From Siphonodentalium dalli (lineage: Eukaryota; Mollusca; Scaphopoda; Gadilida; Siphonodentaliidae), in the NCBI GenBank assembly GCA_032622095.1, contig CP136065.1, positions 205,262,151-205,326,150 on the forward strand: a stretch of 64,000 nucleotides of DNA, written 5' to 3'. Positions within the stretch are counted from its first letter, which is position 1, and each line of letters begins with the position of its first letter. The position numbers and the translations under genes are program-made. Below, one piece after another: positions 34,504 to 46,947 of this stretch. Below the pieces are notes generated by a model. It ran no database searches, had not been told where the DNA came from, and saw only the letters and a program-made list of their open reading frames with translations.

Positions 34504-34652
34504 GGTAGTAACCAAGCCTTGAAATAGGGTGTCTGTCATTTGCAGAATGAGGTCCCCAGAGGGTGAATTTAGTGATGCTACCCCCGCATAGCAGGCTAGC
34601 ATCACCAAATTCACCCTCTTGGGACCTCATTCTGCATGGCTTGGTAGTAACC
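34504..34652. mobile_element. Mutator-type palindromic MITE, copy with 10-bp TSD
   Basis: The 129-bp element 34514-34642 starts AAGCCTTGAAATAGGG and ends ATGGCTT. It is flanked by GGTAGTAACC at 34504-34513 and 34643-34652. Same family as 4401-4549. Confidence 0.85.
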
Positions 34653-34794
34653 CACTCAACAAGAGGTTTAGTTTCAACTCATAATGTATATGGCATTAAA
34701 GTATGCATCATGAATTCAGCCCTTGTTTTGTTGTTCTTTTGTTTTTAAATGATCAAATACGTTGTCTTAGTCTGAAGCAAACCTGGATATAGTT

Positions 34795-35075
34795 TGTCTG
34801 ACATTTGCAGAATGTGGTTCCCAGAGGATGAATTAAGTGATGCTATCCCGAACACTGGGCTAGCATCACCAAATTCACCCTCTCTGCTATGGGAGACCTA
34901 GGATCAGATTGAAGTTCCCCAGTTTAAGTTGGGTGATGTTAAGTTGGGTGGTGTTAATTTGAGACCTATAGATACTTCCCAGAAGATGAGGCCTAAGCAG
35001 AGTTAGGTCCCCAGAGGGTGAATTTTGTGATGCTAGCCCGCCTGCAAATCAGATACACTATGTCCAGGCTTTGAC
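34795..35075. repeat. Two fragments of the AAGCCTTGAA-family palindrome
   Basis: 34795-34885 and 34983-35075 carry GCAGAATG(A/T)GGT and CCAGAGG(G/A)TGAAT motifs but lack matching second halves and target duplications. Confidence 0.6.
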
Positions 35076-35547
35076 TTTTAATTGTGAGACAATCGGAAGC
35101 TATGCATATTGTAAAGCAACATACGGTGTGGATGGCAAAATACAGACAACAAATCATGTCATTGCAATGGAACAGCATAATATATGGACATAATGAATCT
35201 GTCTTAGCGCTGCTTAGAGCTACATGTTAAGGCTGCTGAGATGCAGAATATATGCTTAGATGTGGCATTGTTTACTCTTGTCACATTATCACAAGCTGTC
35301 AATAGCTTCCGGAACGTTTGGAACAATTGCTCAGGGCACACATGCTGCTGTAAAAGGCGGGAGTTGAAAGATATTACTAAAGTCATTGTAGAGAATGAAT
35401 CGGTGTAAAATAATTTTCAGGGTCATGTTTTGTTCTTACATGTGCAACAAAATCTTCTTGATAAAACTGTTTTGTGAAATAAAATAAAATTTATTTTTGT
35501 TTTATGTTCCAGTCAATCTCAGAACATCCTCCAATCATGTTCCAGGC
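35076..35547. other. Intergenic, nothing recognised
   Basis: Short frames only; no repeat match within the window. Confidence 0.4.
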
Positions 35548-35767
35548 TATAGTAATGCCCTAAGTAATCGACTCCTTATACACAGCAGAATTATGGGTAA
35601 CTTTTCAGGATTTAGTCGGAAATATGGCTTGTTGCCATTCATCGGAAATCTCTCCCCGAGAGCTTTCCGATGAATGGCAACAAGCCATATTTCCGACTAA
35701 ATCCTGAAAAGTTACCCATAATTCTGCTGTGTTTATAAAGGAGTCGATTACTTAGGGCATTACTGTA
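35548..35767. mobile_element. Palindromic mariner-type MITE
   Basis: Full-length copy (35550-35765), TA-flanked; the first base of the CAG end is changed to T. Centre GAAATCTCTCCCCGAGAGCTTTC. Confidence 0.85.
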
Positions 35768-36101
35768 CCTTCTTCTATTTTTAGTTAGGTTTGTCCACTA
35801 CTTGAGAAGCAGATCTTTTTACGACTTTCAAGTAGTATTCAATGAATCCCACAATGGTTAATAATTTAGCATTTGGCTAATATAATAACAACTGTAGGGT
35901 GCAAGACAGCTACATGGAAGAGGTTTGAGATCTGATATCATATCGTTTATTTAGCAAATTATTGGCCAGCAATAGGCAGACACATATCTTTGCGAATTGA
36001 TCTGACGCCACCCTTTGTTTATTTCGGAAAGAACATTACATGTGATACACAACATGCATTACCTAAAGGTTAGAAGTTTATGAGAAATATTTCACATGGA
36101 A

Positions 36102-36255
36102 TACAGTAATGCTCTAAATAATCGACTCCTTAACCACAGCGGAATTATGGGTTACTTTTTAGGATTTAGTCGGAAATATGGCTTGTTGCCATTCATCGGA
36201 AAGCTCTCATAATTCTGCTGTGGTTAAGGAGTCGATTAATTAGGGCATTACTGTA
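36102..36255. mobile_element. Palindromic mariner-type MITE, 150-bp deleted copy
   Basis: TA-flanked (36104-36253). The first arm is nearly complete, most of the second arm is deleted. Confidence 0.85.
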
Positions 36256-36617
36256 CTTAGCCATATTCCCTCAACAACAGGGAGTACCCTGACTGCCAAA
36301 CACTCTGTTTAGAACTGGCAACATCAGCATTTTGTTTTCTGTTCTGTTGCAACACATATATTTTTATACCGCCATGCAACAGTCAATTGCAACAAGATTT
36401 TATCGCACATAAGACAAAGCATGACTCTACACATTCAAACTGGAGACACCCTTCTCAATAAGAATTTGTAATGACCGCCCCTCCCCTCCCCAGTGAATGC
36501 TAATGCTAATGATTTATAACTGCAATGTATTCATCCTGTATAACACCTGTATATTCTCCATGACACTGAATTACTTTTTACATAATATGAAGTTTGTTGA
36601 ACTTATTTGTTTGTTGA

Positions 36618-36700
36618 TGTATTTCCTGTCTCCATGTGAATGAATGTGAATTTGGAGAAGTATTTCCTGTCTCCATGTGAATGAATGTGAATTTGGAGAA
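36618..36700 (+). repeat. 41-bp tandem duplication
   Basis: TATTTCCTGTCTCCATGTGA plus the following 21 bases occurs twice back to back. Confidence 0.8.
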
Positions 36701-37364
36701 TGGTTTTCTGTCTGTCTGCTTAAATCACCTGAAGCTTCCTCCGATTTTCAAAAATTAAAAAAGTGGAGCATATTTCAAAGTAATTCTATTATTTCTTCCA
36801 GTCATCTAACAGACCAGATATTCAGTCACAGTGTTATTGAAATGGAGCTTAGGTCCCATGTTATGAGAAAAGCGTCGCACAAAACCACACATCTACAAAA
36901 TTTCTAACCGGACACTTTTATTGGTATCACTGCAAAAGTTCTCACTTTTTTATTATTACATGGCGTTATTCTTGTCACGCAATTCAACACCAACCATATA
37001 AAAGTGGTATTTGAAGAAGAATTATTTCAGTCAACAATTACAACTTTGGGTACGGAATGTTTTGGGGGGGGGGGGGGGGGGGAACAAATAAATTTTTATA
37101 TGTTTGATGTTGAATTGTGTAATCATGGTTAACGCCACCCAACAATAAAAGAAGCAAAAACTCTTGCAGTGAATCCGATAAAACAAAATAATGACAATTC
37201 TTCCCGTGTTCGAACAGAAACTCACTGAGGTGCGGGATAACACTGACTGAATATCTGTCTGCTTGATGACATGAAGAAATAATAGAAATACTTTGAAATA
37301 TGCTTCATTTTGTTTTGTTGAAATTCGGCAGCACAGACAAAATGCACACCAAGAACGAGACATA

Positions 37365-37580
37365 TACAGTAATGCCCTAAATAATCGACTCCTTAACCAC
37401 AGCAGAATTATGGTAAATTTTCAGAATTTAGTTAGATATATGGCTTGTTGCCATTCAATGGAAAGCTCTCAGTGAGAGCTTTCCGATGAATGGCAACAAA
37501 CCATATTTCCGACTAAATCCTGAAAAGTTACCCATAATTCTGCTGTAGTTTAGGAGTAGATTATTTAGGGCATTACTGTA
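37365..37580. mobile_element. Palindromic mariner-type MITE
   Basis: Full-length copy (37367-37578), TA on both sides, centre GCTCTCAGTGAGAGC. Confidence 0.85.
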
Positions 37581-37870
37581 ACTACCAAGAATGGGATGTG
37601 GCCCTGAACCGCATTCAAGTGATTACAGAGTGTGATCCAGTAACGATTGATTGAGTGAATGGTTCACTTGCTGCTCTGTATTATTGCCACCAGACCATCA
37701 CTCACAACAAAATTTAGCTTGTGCTCAAATTCAGTTGAATCAAATTATATTTGAACAATGTTAATTGTATCTGAACAATGTTAATTTTATTTGGATTAAA
37801 AGATCTTATGATTGTACCAGTGCAACTTTGTATGCTCTGTGTGGTTTGGTACAAATAATGTAGTGCTAAA

Positions 37871-38082
37871 AATGACAAGGCCATATAGCAAATAAACTAT
37901 TGTCGGAATTTTCGACCTTCAGCTGATATTATGAACATTATAAGATTGGAGTTCATTAAACTGGAAGTTGGTCAGGAATGACAAGGCCATATAGCAAATA
38001 AACTATTGTCGGAATTTTCGACCTTCAGCTGATATTATGAACATTATAAGATTGGAGTTCATTAAACTGGAAGTTGGTCAGG
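37871..38082 (+). repeat. Perfect 106-bp tandem duplication
   Basis: Unit beginning AATGACAAGGCCATATAGCA at 37871 repeats at 37977 with no visible difference. Could be real or an assembly artefact. Confidence 0.9.
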
Positions 38083-38297
38083 AGACTTCAATAAATTATA
38101 TTTTGTAACAGTTTGAATTGTCATGTGAGATAATAATAAGATGTTCGAGTTTTGTTAATTGTCTATTGTGAGATAATGCTGTAAATTACTTCATACCTCA
38201 TGGAGTCATATAATACTGAGTTTGAGCATAGGGTCTCTTTACTATGATATTAATTTGTTATCCAGATAATATTCTGATTATCTCAAGCTATCATGCC

Positions 38298-38530
38298 TTA
38301 ACCCTTTGAGTGCCAGGGGCCGATCTCATCGGCCCTAAACCTACAAAATAAGTCTGTTAAAGAATATAAGAATAAATTATTAAAATTGTAAAAAAAAAAA
38401 AAAAATGTTAGGCCAATGCATTCTCTTATATATGCGAGGCGACCTATGGTCGACTCGCATATATAAGAGAATGCATTGGCACAGGGTATATGGGTTGATA
38501 CAAAAATCGACCTGGCACTCAAAGGGTTAA
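38298..38530. mobile_element. piggyBac-type MITE, CCCTTTGAGTGCC ends with PB1-like hairpin
   Basis: The 225-bp element 38302-38526 is between TTAA sites. Ends are CCCTTTGAGTGCCAGG and complement; it holds one GCCAATGCATTCTCTTATAT palindrome (about 38412-38481). It joins PB2-like ends to a PB1-like core. Confidence 0.8.
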
Positions 38531-40590
38531 TCTACAATTAAACCACTGTTATGATGCTATATTTAATCAGGTTTTACTAGATTTCACCAGAAGAAGAAAC
38601 AGTTTAAATTTTTGTTAAAGATACGGGTGGCCTTCCCTGTGGGTATAGGTTTTTAAATAGTCACATCCACTAAAACCGCCATAAACGGAAAGAATACATG
38701 CGTAGATTGCATGTTATAATATTGTCATGTTTGTATCCTTGGTTATGTAAACAAACATAAAAAAAAGAAGTTACGTTACGATTGTTTATAGACTAACACT
38801 GGAAAATACCAAAATGTTCCGTTGCCCTGTGGAATGCATAGATAAAATTATTGGTGCAATCAATAGTTGCATTCAAATCACACCAAAATTTATTTTAATC
38901 GACCCATTTGACCCGCTGTCAGTTCAAAATGAAGCTAATCCATGTTACTTCATGATTGGAAAATGATCATACAGAAAACGTGTACATAATATAATTGTTC
39001 TCGCAAAGAGATGAATATTTTTCAATCCAGTTAGTATTTTCTCCTAACCTATATATGGTAATACATACCAAATAAGGAATATTACGATGAATCGTATTGT
39101 AAGTTGTAAGTGCACCAGATCAGGAGTTTTACAACTGATTTAAAGCACGTGAATCTAAATAAGGAATAATACGATGAATCATTTTGTAAGTTGTATGTGC
39201 ACCAAATTAGGAGTTTTACAACCGACGTAATGCGCGCGAATCTAAATGAGGAAATGGCGCAATATTGTTACTCATCTTATAAACAATCCACTGCGCTTTT
39301 TACAAGAAACTAAACAACAGTCGACCTGTATTTTCTCGGACACAAAACATGTTTTGTGAATATTATCACATTCATATCATCATTATGCTTCAGGAAATTA
39401 TCATAATTTGATAATGTTATTTCTAAATTATAACCTACAACGAAGGCCGCCCGTCTCTTTAAGTGGTCATTTAAAATGAAATTTTCACTAGTAGAAGTTG
39501 CTTTAAAACTGACTGTGCCATTGTTATCATTAGAAATGATGATCACTCCCTGTATGTTCAATCCAGAATTCTTCATGATAGCATTGGATAATCAGGATAG
39601 TTTATATTTTATGTTTTTATTAGATTTGTGATAATATAAGATTGACAAATAAAAGAAATTTTGTTGTTTTTTTGCTTTAAAAAAGGGAGCAAATTCATTA
39701 ATACAGATAATTCTTACAGACCTGTTTTTGTCCGTCAACAATTTCCTTTGGCACACCCTACAGGCCACATTCCTCATCCGATCACCAACAAACTTCACAT
39801 GGTTCTTCGGAGTGACCTCTAGACTGGAGGCATACATTTTTGTCTGAAATTTGGATTACATTTTTGAATCGATCGGCACACCCTGCATCCCGGAGAAATG
39901 TTACAAATGAAAACAGTTTCATTTTATTTTTCCTTGAGTCCCTTTAAGATAGCGGTTCAAATTCAAAAATTAGATATAAATTGGTATTTGATTCATACGA
40001 AATTCATATAAACACTTACCACGAATGCCGTTGATCCACGGTGGACTTGTGGGGTTCCCACAGTGTTGAGTGTTTTCCTTATACCACACGCTTTCTATAC
40101 TGTATAAACATCGGTTCACATAAAGTGTATTTGTGGGTAATCATGAATTTATACTATCATCATAATATACTTTATTATAGTTTTGAGGACATTTTAATAA
40201 TTTGGTAACTTTTATTTCTGAATTATAACTTACAACAAAGGCCGTCTATGCCTTTAATTGGGTAATTAGTGTTTGGTTTAGTATCTGTGATCTTCTACCT
40301 GCTATTTTGAACTAGATCAGAACTGTGCATGATATGATTGATAGATCAAGTTATCACCATAGTTCCATCAGAGGCTAACATAAAATAGGTTGCCCATAGC
40401 ATGTATGTTTGATCAAAAATGGAAACTCAGAGCCAAATTCCAAAAGACGATGTGAAAAACCGCCCCAGAAATGGAAGACAAAAATCACATGTTGAAGACA
40501 GGGCTATCTGATGTCCAATCTGGCACTGAGATGGAGTATTTTGACAGGTGAGATGACCTTTTTTCTTAAAAGTTTCATTTGAAATTGTTT
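38531..40590. other. Intergenic with an 87-bp tandem duplication
   Basis: Two diverged units of about 87 bp at 39069-39248 (AAATAAGGAATATTACGATG..., TTGTAAGTTGTAAGTGCACC...). 39395-39470 and 40190-40275 are related (ACAACGAAGGCCG...CTTTAA). About 39740-39835 resembles the tandem units at 55890-56300 (CACACCCTACAGGCCACATTC). No gene recognised. Confidence 0.45.
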
Positions 40591-40872
40591 ATTCAAATCC
40601 AGTCTTTGTAAACACACACTCAGATGCATATGGATACTGAGTATCGTATTCTCGCCAACCGGAAGGCCTGTGGTATTCCCCACAATTACGTCACATCACA
40701 GTAAGTTAATCATTTCGATTGGACACCTTTATCTTGGTCTATACTAATAGTGAATTCTGATTGGCGCTACTGACGTGGAATTCCGCAGTTGGGCAACGAA
40801 AACTCTGCAAAAGGTCATCAGACCCACTATTTTATATGTGGGTATGTAGTTTACTCCAGACTGATTCAAATC
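40591..40872. mobile_element. 264-bp CAGTCT-ended transposon with 9-bp TSD
   Basis: Element 40600-40863 starts CAGTCTTTGTAAACACACAC and ends GTTTACTCCAGACTG, flanked by ATTCAAATC at 40591-40599 and 40864-40872. It is the longer relative of 8670-8745. No ORF. Confidence 0.85.
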
Positions 40873-40939
40873 CTGTTTCAGATTCAAAATTTATACCCAC
40901 CGACGTAATAATATGTGTTCTTTATTTCAGCACAAGAAA

Positions 40940-41660
40940 TCTGTGGGCATTCATGAAGTGAATTGGGCCAGTTCCAGACGCAATCCACGCCCCTGTCTAT
41001 AACTAAATGCCCATGGACTAGTGAGAAGGACATATAGCCACCACGCCATAGATAAGAGAGTTTGTGATGGGCCAGGCTCCATACACATTGAACCAGATAT
41101 CAATGGGCCAACATGCTTTTCACATATGAGCGTCATGTTTGCCTTCACCATGTTGAGTTGATGGAACAAGACTTTTGGACAATGAGATCCACATGTGAAT
41201 TTTGCGTGGCAGTGTAATGATACCCGGTGTGGACCAGAATCAGTTCTGATCACAAAACGGATATGAACCAAATCCATGCCTGCCATTTTGTGGACACTAT
41301 GCTGCAACTGCATGTCCTTCCCCACCCAGTTGCTGTTTGTGATAAGTTTGAGTTAATGGACAACAACACCAAGTTGCACAGAGGGAGATTTATCACAGAT
41401 TTTCTGGCAAAAGCATAGCCAGGATGTTACAGCCGTCTATTTCACCTGATTTAACCCAATAGAACACCTGAGGGACTTGGTGAAGCTGGCTGTCTGGAAA
41501 CCCGTGAACAAGCAAAATGTGTTGGGAGACAAACAATTATGCAGTAAGAGGAGTGGGTTGCTATACCCCAATGATGCACAAGGAAACTAATCGACAGTAT
41601 GGTAGCACATCGTCGCCAAGATTTACAGAGGAACAGGGCTACACTCATTATTAAGAAATT
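40940..41660 (+). pseudogene. Decayed Tc1/mariner-type transposase
   Basis: Plus-strand pieces in shifting frames resemble the C-terminal half of a Tc1-type DDE transposase: MDNNTKLHRGRFITDFL (about 41355-41405, around the second Asp), FNPIEHLRDLV (about 41450-41480, the NPIEHLW motif with its Glu) and TEEW/IPQ-like remnants. Several stops and frame changes make it inactive. No terminal repeats found. Confidence 0.5.
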
Positions 41661-41751
41661 AAGAATTTATGACGTTTCAATTTATGAGTCTAATCGATAG
41701 CGTGATTTTCAAAATGGCGAATTTCTCAATAAAGTCACAATTAGTTGTTTC

Positions 41752-42006
41752 TTAACTCTTTCTTGACTACTTACTCATTGTTGAGTAGTTCCCTTAGGAA
41801 ATGTTCATATAATAATTTCAACAAATGATAGGTTTGTTGAAATTATCATCTGAACATTTCCTGCCAAAAAATAGGACTCTTTCTGCACTTTTATTATCTT
41901 TCGTCTGCTTATTTTACCATAAAATCCCTCCTGATGAATAATAGACTATTCCAATGTATACATTTATAACTGAGAGGGAGAATCCATTTAGTATAGAAAG
42001 GGTTAA
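41752..42006. mobile_element. PB3 piggyBac-type MITE
   Basis: The 247-bp element 41756-42002 is between TTAA sites. The right end complement is CCCTTTCTATACTAAATGG. An inner hairpin (GTTCATATAATAATTTCAAC / GTTGAAATTATCATCTGAAC) is at about 41804-41860. Confidence 0.75.
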
Positions 42007-42072
42007 AGCACTCTCAGGCGTAATAATCTTCGGAAAATTATGCAATTACCATGTTCTCGATCCCTGGAAAAA

Positions 42073-42330
42073 TTATGATCGGGTGAATATCTTGGGAGTT
42101 AAGTGTTTTATATGAGGGGATGGGAGTTCACTGAATGTTATAGTATTTGCATTGGATGGCGCATTTGTCAACAAACTCAAAGGTTCTATTTCATTAAAAT
42201 GTAAAAATTTTAAGTTATCATCAGTAATCTTATTATGAACATTTTCACTCATCTCGGGCAATTGTGCAGCCAATTTTAAAGAAAACTCGGACAGGCTCCC
42301 ATTTGGGATTGGTTCAACAGTTCTGAATGT
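42073..42330 (-). CDS. Unrecognised possible exon
   Basis: On the minus strand a readable frame of about 85 codons includes VEPIPNGSLSEFSLKLAA and ITDDNLKFLHFNEIEPLS, ending in a stop at 42073. Composition looks more protein-like than neighbouring frames. A possible acceptor (ACATTCAG) precedes it. No family was recognised and no partner exon found, so it may be chance. Confidence 0.2.
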   Translation of the reverse strand, partial: TFRTVEPIPNGSLSEFSLKLAAQLPEMSENVHNKITDDNLKFLHFNEIEPLSLLTNAPSNANTITFSELPSPHIKHLTPKIFTRS

Positions 42331-42924
42331 TACGTTTTAACGAGAAGCAATTTAAAAAAAAAATTGCATGAGTTAAGGGATATTCCTAATTAATGTATAC
42401 ATGAAATGATCTTCTGCAAAAGTGCAAAACTTGAATCCTACTCTTCGAAAGTGACTGAAATTGGAACGAACATAAGAAAACTTGACGAATTCATAATCAA
42501 GATGCCAAACAGTCAGAAACGACTGGTGTGATGTCCGAGGGACCGAGTCTTTCAAACATGCTGTGATGTAATGCTAAAACATGTCATATCTGTTGCATCG
42601 GTGGCTATGCTGGTGTACAATAACACAGACTTCCTATTAACAATTATTTGTATGACTTTCATTTGATGCTGGGTGTTCATTGATTAAACCAGAGGCTTGA
42701 CTGCAGTGATTGCCTGAATTTTATGAGACATCCTTCTCAATAAACCTTTAAGTTAATCGTATATGTTGTACATGTATGGGTTTCTCAGATAAATACCAAT
42801 TATCAGGCTTTACACCAGACCACAATCGAGCTATATTTGTAAACAAATTTGTTGAAGTTACTAAACTAAATGCTCTGTGCAAAACAAAAAAGAGGTCTGA
42901 GTTGGTGTGGGGGGGGGGGTGGGA

Positions 42925-43100
42925 TATGTTTGATCATTTTTCAAATTTATTGATTATAATAATGTGATACATTGATGGAAAGAGCTCTAAGAGATCTTTC
43001 CATCAATGTATCACCCACATTATTATAATCAATAAATTTGAAAAATGATCAAGGAAATATGGGTTGATACAAAAATCGGACTTGGCACTGAAAGGGTTAA
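42925..43100 (-). mobile_element. PB2 MITE, near-complete copy lacking one end
   Basis: Long hairpin (TTTATTGATTATAATAATGT and complement) plus the right end GGCACTGAAAGGGTTAA; the left CCCTTTCAGTGCC end is missing. Confidence 0.75.
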
Positions 43101-43280
43101 AGTCCTTACATAATGGTAGCTCTGTCACTCTCTATCTCCTACAATTATTAGCTCTTGTTCGTTTCAAATGTCCTCAGAAAAAAAATTGACCCCACCACAA
43201 TGATGTAATGCATAATCCTAACAAAAATTTACAGCCACCACCATAATACATATAGTATCCTATAGTATTGAAGATACATA

Positions 43281-43565
43281 ATCAGAATTAACGCTCCCAA
43301 ATTACTTTGGCTTGGGGGGGGTGGGTAAAAAATATTTGATTGGAGTCGAGGAACCCACCCATCAAAGCTTTTTGAAATTGTTATTTCCCAAGACATGTAA
43401 TTTTTGGCGGCCTGGCAAATATTTGTAAGCTGACGGTCCCGGACCAAATTCCGGATGAAAATGGATAACTCTAAAATCTCGGCTTTGTGTGTTAGATATT
43501 TGACAATTCGGCCAAATTTTGTTGAACAGAATGTTGATAAATAACACATTTTATGCAATTTTATA
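43281..43565 (+). repeat. Dispersed repeat R, copy 2
   Basis: Matches 53032-53330 over most of its length (AAAAAATATTTGATT, GTCGAGGAACCCACCCATC, ATGGATAACTCTAAAATC, TTTTATACTA). Same relative orientation as 8034-8260. Confidence 0.7.
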
Positions 43566-44372
43566 CTACTAGCCGATGAGCCCGACGTTGTCCGGGCTAT
43601 TCAAAAACCAAATTTCAAGTCGATAGCTCCACCCGTTTCCGAGATCTGGTCTGCGCATGCACGAAGCTGGCGTCGCACGGGCTCGGGGACCCGATCAAAT
43701 TCGTATCCGGGGCAAGATACATTCACATACCAAATTTCAAGTCGATAGCTCCACCCGTTTCCGAGATCTCGTCTGCGCATGCGCTGCATGGGCGTCGCAC
43801 GGGCTCGCCAATATGACAACGACGACCACCTGGTCAAACTACACACACGTACCAAGTTTCGTCCCGATCGGTCGAGGTGTTGGTATCTGATGCAAAAGAC
43901 GAAATTGTGAGTGTTGGTTTGTAACCGGGATTTCTGAGAAGCATTATGCCTATATCCACACTAACTACCCCCCTAAGCCCTGACCTAAGTGTCATACATA
44001 CTATAACAATGATGTTGTAAGAGTACTATGGCATCCAATAAATCTCCCCGCATAGGAAACCACTCAAAAGTATTGTTCCTGTATATCTCTCTGCAGATGC
44101 TAATAACGTTGAATGGTAAACAAACGCTCTTTATAGCGATGCGTCAAAAACAAACGTTCATTAAATTATCACTTGATTAACCACCGCAGTGCCGTTTTTT
44201 GTGACTGAGAGTGGAGAATGGGTGCTCGGGGCTTCTCCAAAATGCGACGTCGACGATTCCCGTGGGATTTTACCTTTGGATAGGAAGTTTGGTCTCGATC
44301 GGTCAACCCGTTTTCGATTCTATAAAGGACATACAGACAGACAGACAGAGGTCTTCAAAATATATATGAGAT
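43566..44372 (+). repeat. Repeat with CCGATGAGCCCGACGTTGTC head and two tandem units
   Basis: Two imperfect units of about 110 bp (CCAAATTTCAAGTCGATAGC...TCTGCGCATGC..., from about 43607 and 43729) are followed by a third diverged CCAAGTTTCGTCCCGATCGG. The segment closes with an ACAG microsatellite at about 44331-44347. Noncoding. Confidence 0.5.
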
Positions 44373-45029
44373 AGTTGACTGTGATTAGCTTTATTTTTGG
44401 ACAATTAAACGATTCTGATAACTGAAGCTGCATTTTAAAAAATGTTGTTGGAATCTGATGATACGGGGACCATCAAATCTGATTGAATACATTTAAGCTT
44501 TAATGGGGGTGTGGCTAATTTTTGTTCTTGGTACCTGTGGGTACCGTCATTTTTGTTTTTCCTAACAAGGAATTAAAATATGGAATCCAATAAGCCTTGT
44601 CACTGGTTCGCAATTTTCAAGATGGCCGATGGTTCCATATGGTCCGATTCCTAGCATTTTACCCAACCCACCATAAAAGGTCAAGTTAAGAAGTAGCATC
44701 CATTTGTAAACATTCGACAGCTGAGTGCGAGCATTTTTTTTATCAGCATTTTATGGCTTAATTTCTGTTATTCTGAGTGCAACTACGGGTTTAAGAATTG
44801 TTTTGTGGCCATGTCATCTACAGAGTTAGGATCTGGTGACGATGCAGACATTCAGACGTTTAAGCGATGGACGCCCTCTTTTGTCAACGAACTTCCCATA
44901 ATTTACTGATAAATAGCGAGTATTTGCGATAAAAAAAAATAACGCAAAAACATATGTGATACACTCAATACATCCACTGTGTGAAATCTACGTATTGTAT
45001 GTATCCAGGGTGATTGTTTAATTAGTTTT

Positions 45030-46460
45030 TAGCTCACCTGAGACGAAGTCTCCGGTGGAGCTATAGTCATCACTCCTCGTCCGTCGTCCGTCCATCTGTC
45101 CATCTGTCAACAATTCTTTGAACATCTTCTCCTCTGGAACCATAAGACTGAATTGGTTTATATTTGGTGTGGATGTTCCCTAGGTGACTCTCATTCAGAT
45201 TTGTTCAAATGAGGTTACTGGGTCAAATAGTTGCGAAACCAGGGCCATAACTCTATTCCTCCATAGTAATTCTTATGACTTCTTGTCCAGAACCATTGGG
45301 CCGATTTAGCTAATATCTGGTATGGAGGGTCCTTGGGTGACTGGTGTTCAGATTTGTTAAAATGAGGTCACCCGGTCAATTAGTTAAGAAACCAGGGCCA
45401 TAACTCATAGTAATTCTTAGAATGACTTCTCAAAAAATATTGTGCCGATTTAGCTTATATATGGTATGGAGGGACCTTGGGTGACTGGGGTTCAGATTTG
45501 TTCAAATGGGGTCACTGGGTCAGATAGGGGCAGAGCAAGAGACATAACTAAAAAATAATTACATTTTTGCATTTTGACCTTTAATTTTTTTTAGACACAT
45601 CACAGCTACCCCACCCACCCTCCCCCACCCCACATCCTGTCGCTGCCACACCACGCTGTACCATACCATATTATCTCTGCCTAGTTCACCCCATTAAAAT
45701 CCTTGTTTTGATCACAGTTTTAGCAGTAACAAAGCTGTTTGTGCAGTCGTTAAAACCTAATTATCTAATACCAGAGAATGCACTGGCTTTCAAGGTCATG
45801 GGAATTTTGTTAAGCTAATGTAGTCAGGCATTCAAATAAATCATGTATGTCATATTCTGTCAGGGATGTCCTCACAGTGTTGGGGGGGGGGGGGGGTTGA
45901 TTGACAGATTTGTTCAATGAAATGTAATTTTTAAGCTCACCTGAGACGAAGCTATAGTCATCACTTCTCATCTGTCACCTGTTCATCTGTCTGTCTATCC
46001 ATCTGTCAACAATTCTTTGAACATCTTCTCTAGATCATAAGACTGAATGGGTTCATATTAGGTGTGGATGTTCCCTAGGTGACTCACATTCAGATTTGTT
46101 CAAATGAGGTCACTCTGTCAAATGGTTGTGAAGCCAGTGCCATAACTCTTGCCCTCCATAGTAATTCTTAAAAACGACTTCTCATGTACCATCAGGTTGA
46201 ATGGGTTCATATTTGGTATGAAGGGTCCTTTGGTGACTGTAGTTCAAATTTGTTCAAATGGGGTCACCTGGTCAAATAGGGGCCAAGCAAAGGACAGTTT
46301 TCCTCTTAACATGCTTCCTTTACACGGACCATCAGGTTTATTTTACTGATATTTATTATGAAGGGTTCTTTGGTGTCTGGGATTCAAATTTATTCAGATG
46401 GGGTCACCAGGTTAAATAGTGTGGGACCAGGGACATAACTTTATGTCTCTATAGTAATAG
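45030..46460 (+). mobile_element. Two adjacent copies of an AGCTCACCTGAGACGAAG repeat
   Basis: Copies start at about 45030 and 45931 with TTTTTAAGCTCACCTGAGACG or close variant. Each carries GTCC/ATCTGTC microsatellite, CAACAATTCTTTGAACATCT and tandem units with ACCAGGGCCATAACTC and TGGTGACTG-like phrases. The layout resembles pearl-like elements. No ORF. Confidence 0.65.
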
Positions 46461-46769
46461 AGGGGGGGGGGGGGGTGATCAGTAGTGTACAGTTGGTAAT
46501 TTAAAGGTAGATATTCACTGATCTACATACATGAAGCCTCTCTAGCCACATATCCTGTTTAGATCTAATTCTTTTAAAGTGATTATGAAAAGTTCTGACT
46601 GTTGTGGTCTCCAGATTCCCAGTCTTATCAGTCTTTGCAGTCTGGTGAGCGACCCCACAGTCTTTGACTGTATGAAGTTGTTGCACCTGCGATTCGGTAA
46701 CGAACTGTTGCCATTTTATTTTGGGAATTCCCAGACTGGAGACATATGCTAAAAATAGATGCTACTTCT

Positions 46770-46850
46770 TAACTTTGACCTCCGGAGACCAAATGGCGGA
46801 TTCACCGCGAGTTAGTGATCTCACTTATAGACCCATGCTATACTGTTTAA
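46770..46850 (+). promoter_or_regulatory. Possible promoter/5' UTR of the FEM-1-like gene
   Basis: AGACCAAATGGCGGATTC (about 46786) resembles a YY1-type AAnATGGCGG initiator-region motif, and the first coding exon downstream starts after a 3' splice site at 46925. The connection is inference. A short ORF from this ATG is not clearly coding. Confidence 0.25.
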
Positions 46851-46947
46851 GGCAGTTGTTATTTATCTGTCACATAACATTGCTGGCTCTTCTCTATTTA
46901 TGACATATGTTCTTTTTATTTGCAGGTTAATTGACTGACTGTTCAAA

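Noticed and set aside
38298-38522. Repeated protein words such as ANAFSYICESTIGRLAYIRE in several open frames
   Set aside because: They are translations of the PB1 palindrome and appear wherever the MITE occurs, on both strands.
40951-41325. 124-codon minus-strand frame
   Set aside because: Antisense to the decayed Tc1-type transposase; no recognisable domain.
44811-44909. Small ORF beginning MSSTELGSGDDADIQ
   Set aside because: Only 32 codons, no splice donor fitting a neighbouring exon, and it lies beside eroded repeats.
44575-46800. Possible inverted repeat (GTTAAGAAGTAGCATC near 44685 and its complement near 46758)
   Set aside because: Only about 25 bp match well and the flanks diverge, so no element could be bounded.
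46721-46903. 60-codon frame just upstream of the FEM-1-like gene as its first coding exon
   Set aside because: No suitable donor joins it in phase to exon 46926, which has its own ATG; better read as promoter/5' UTR.
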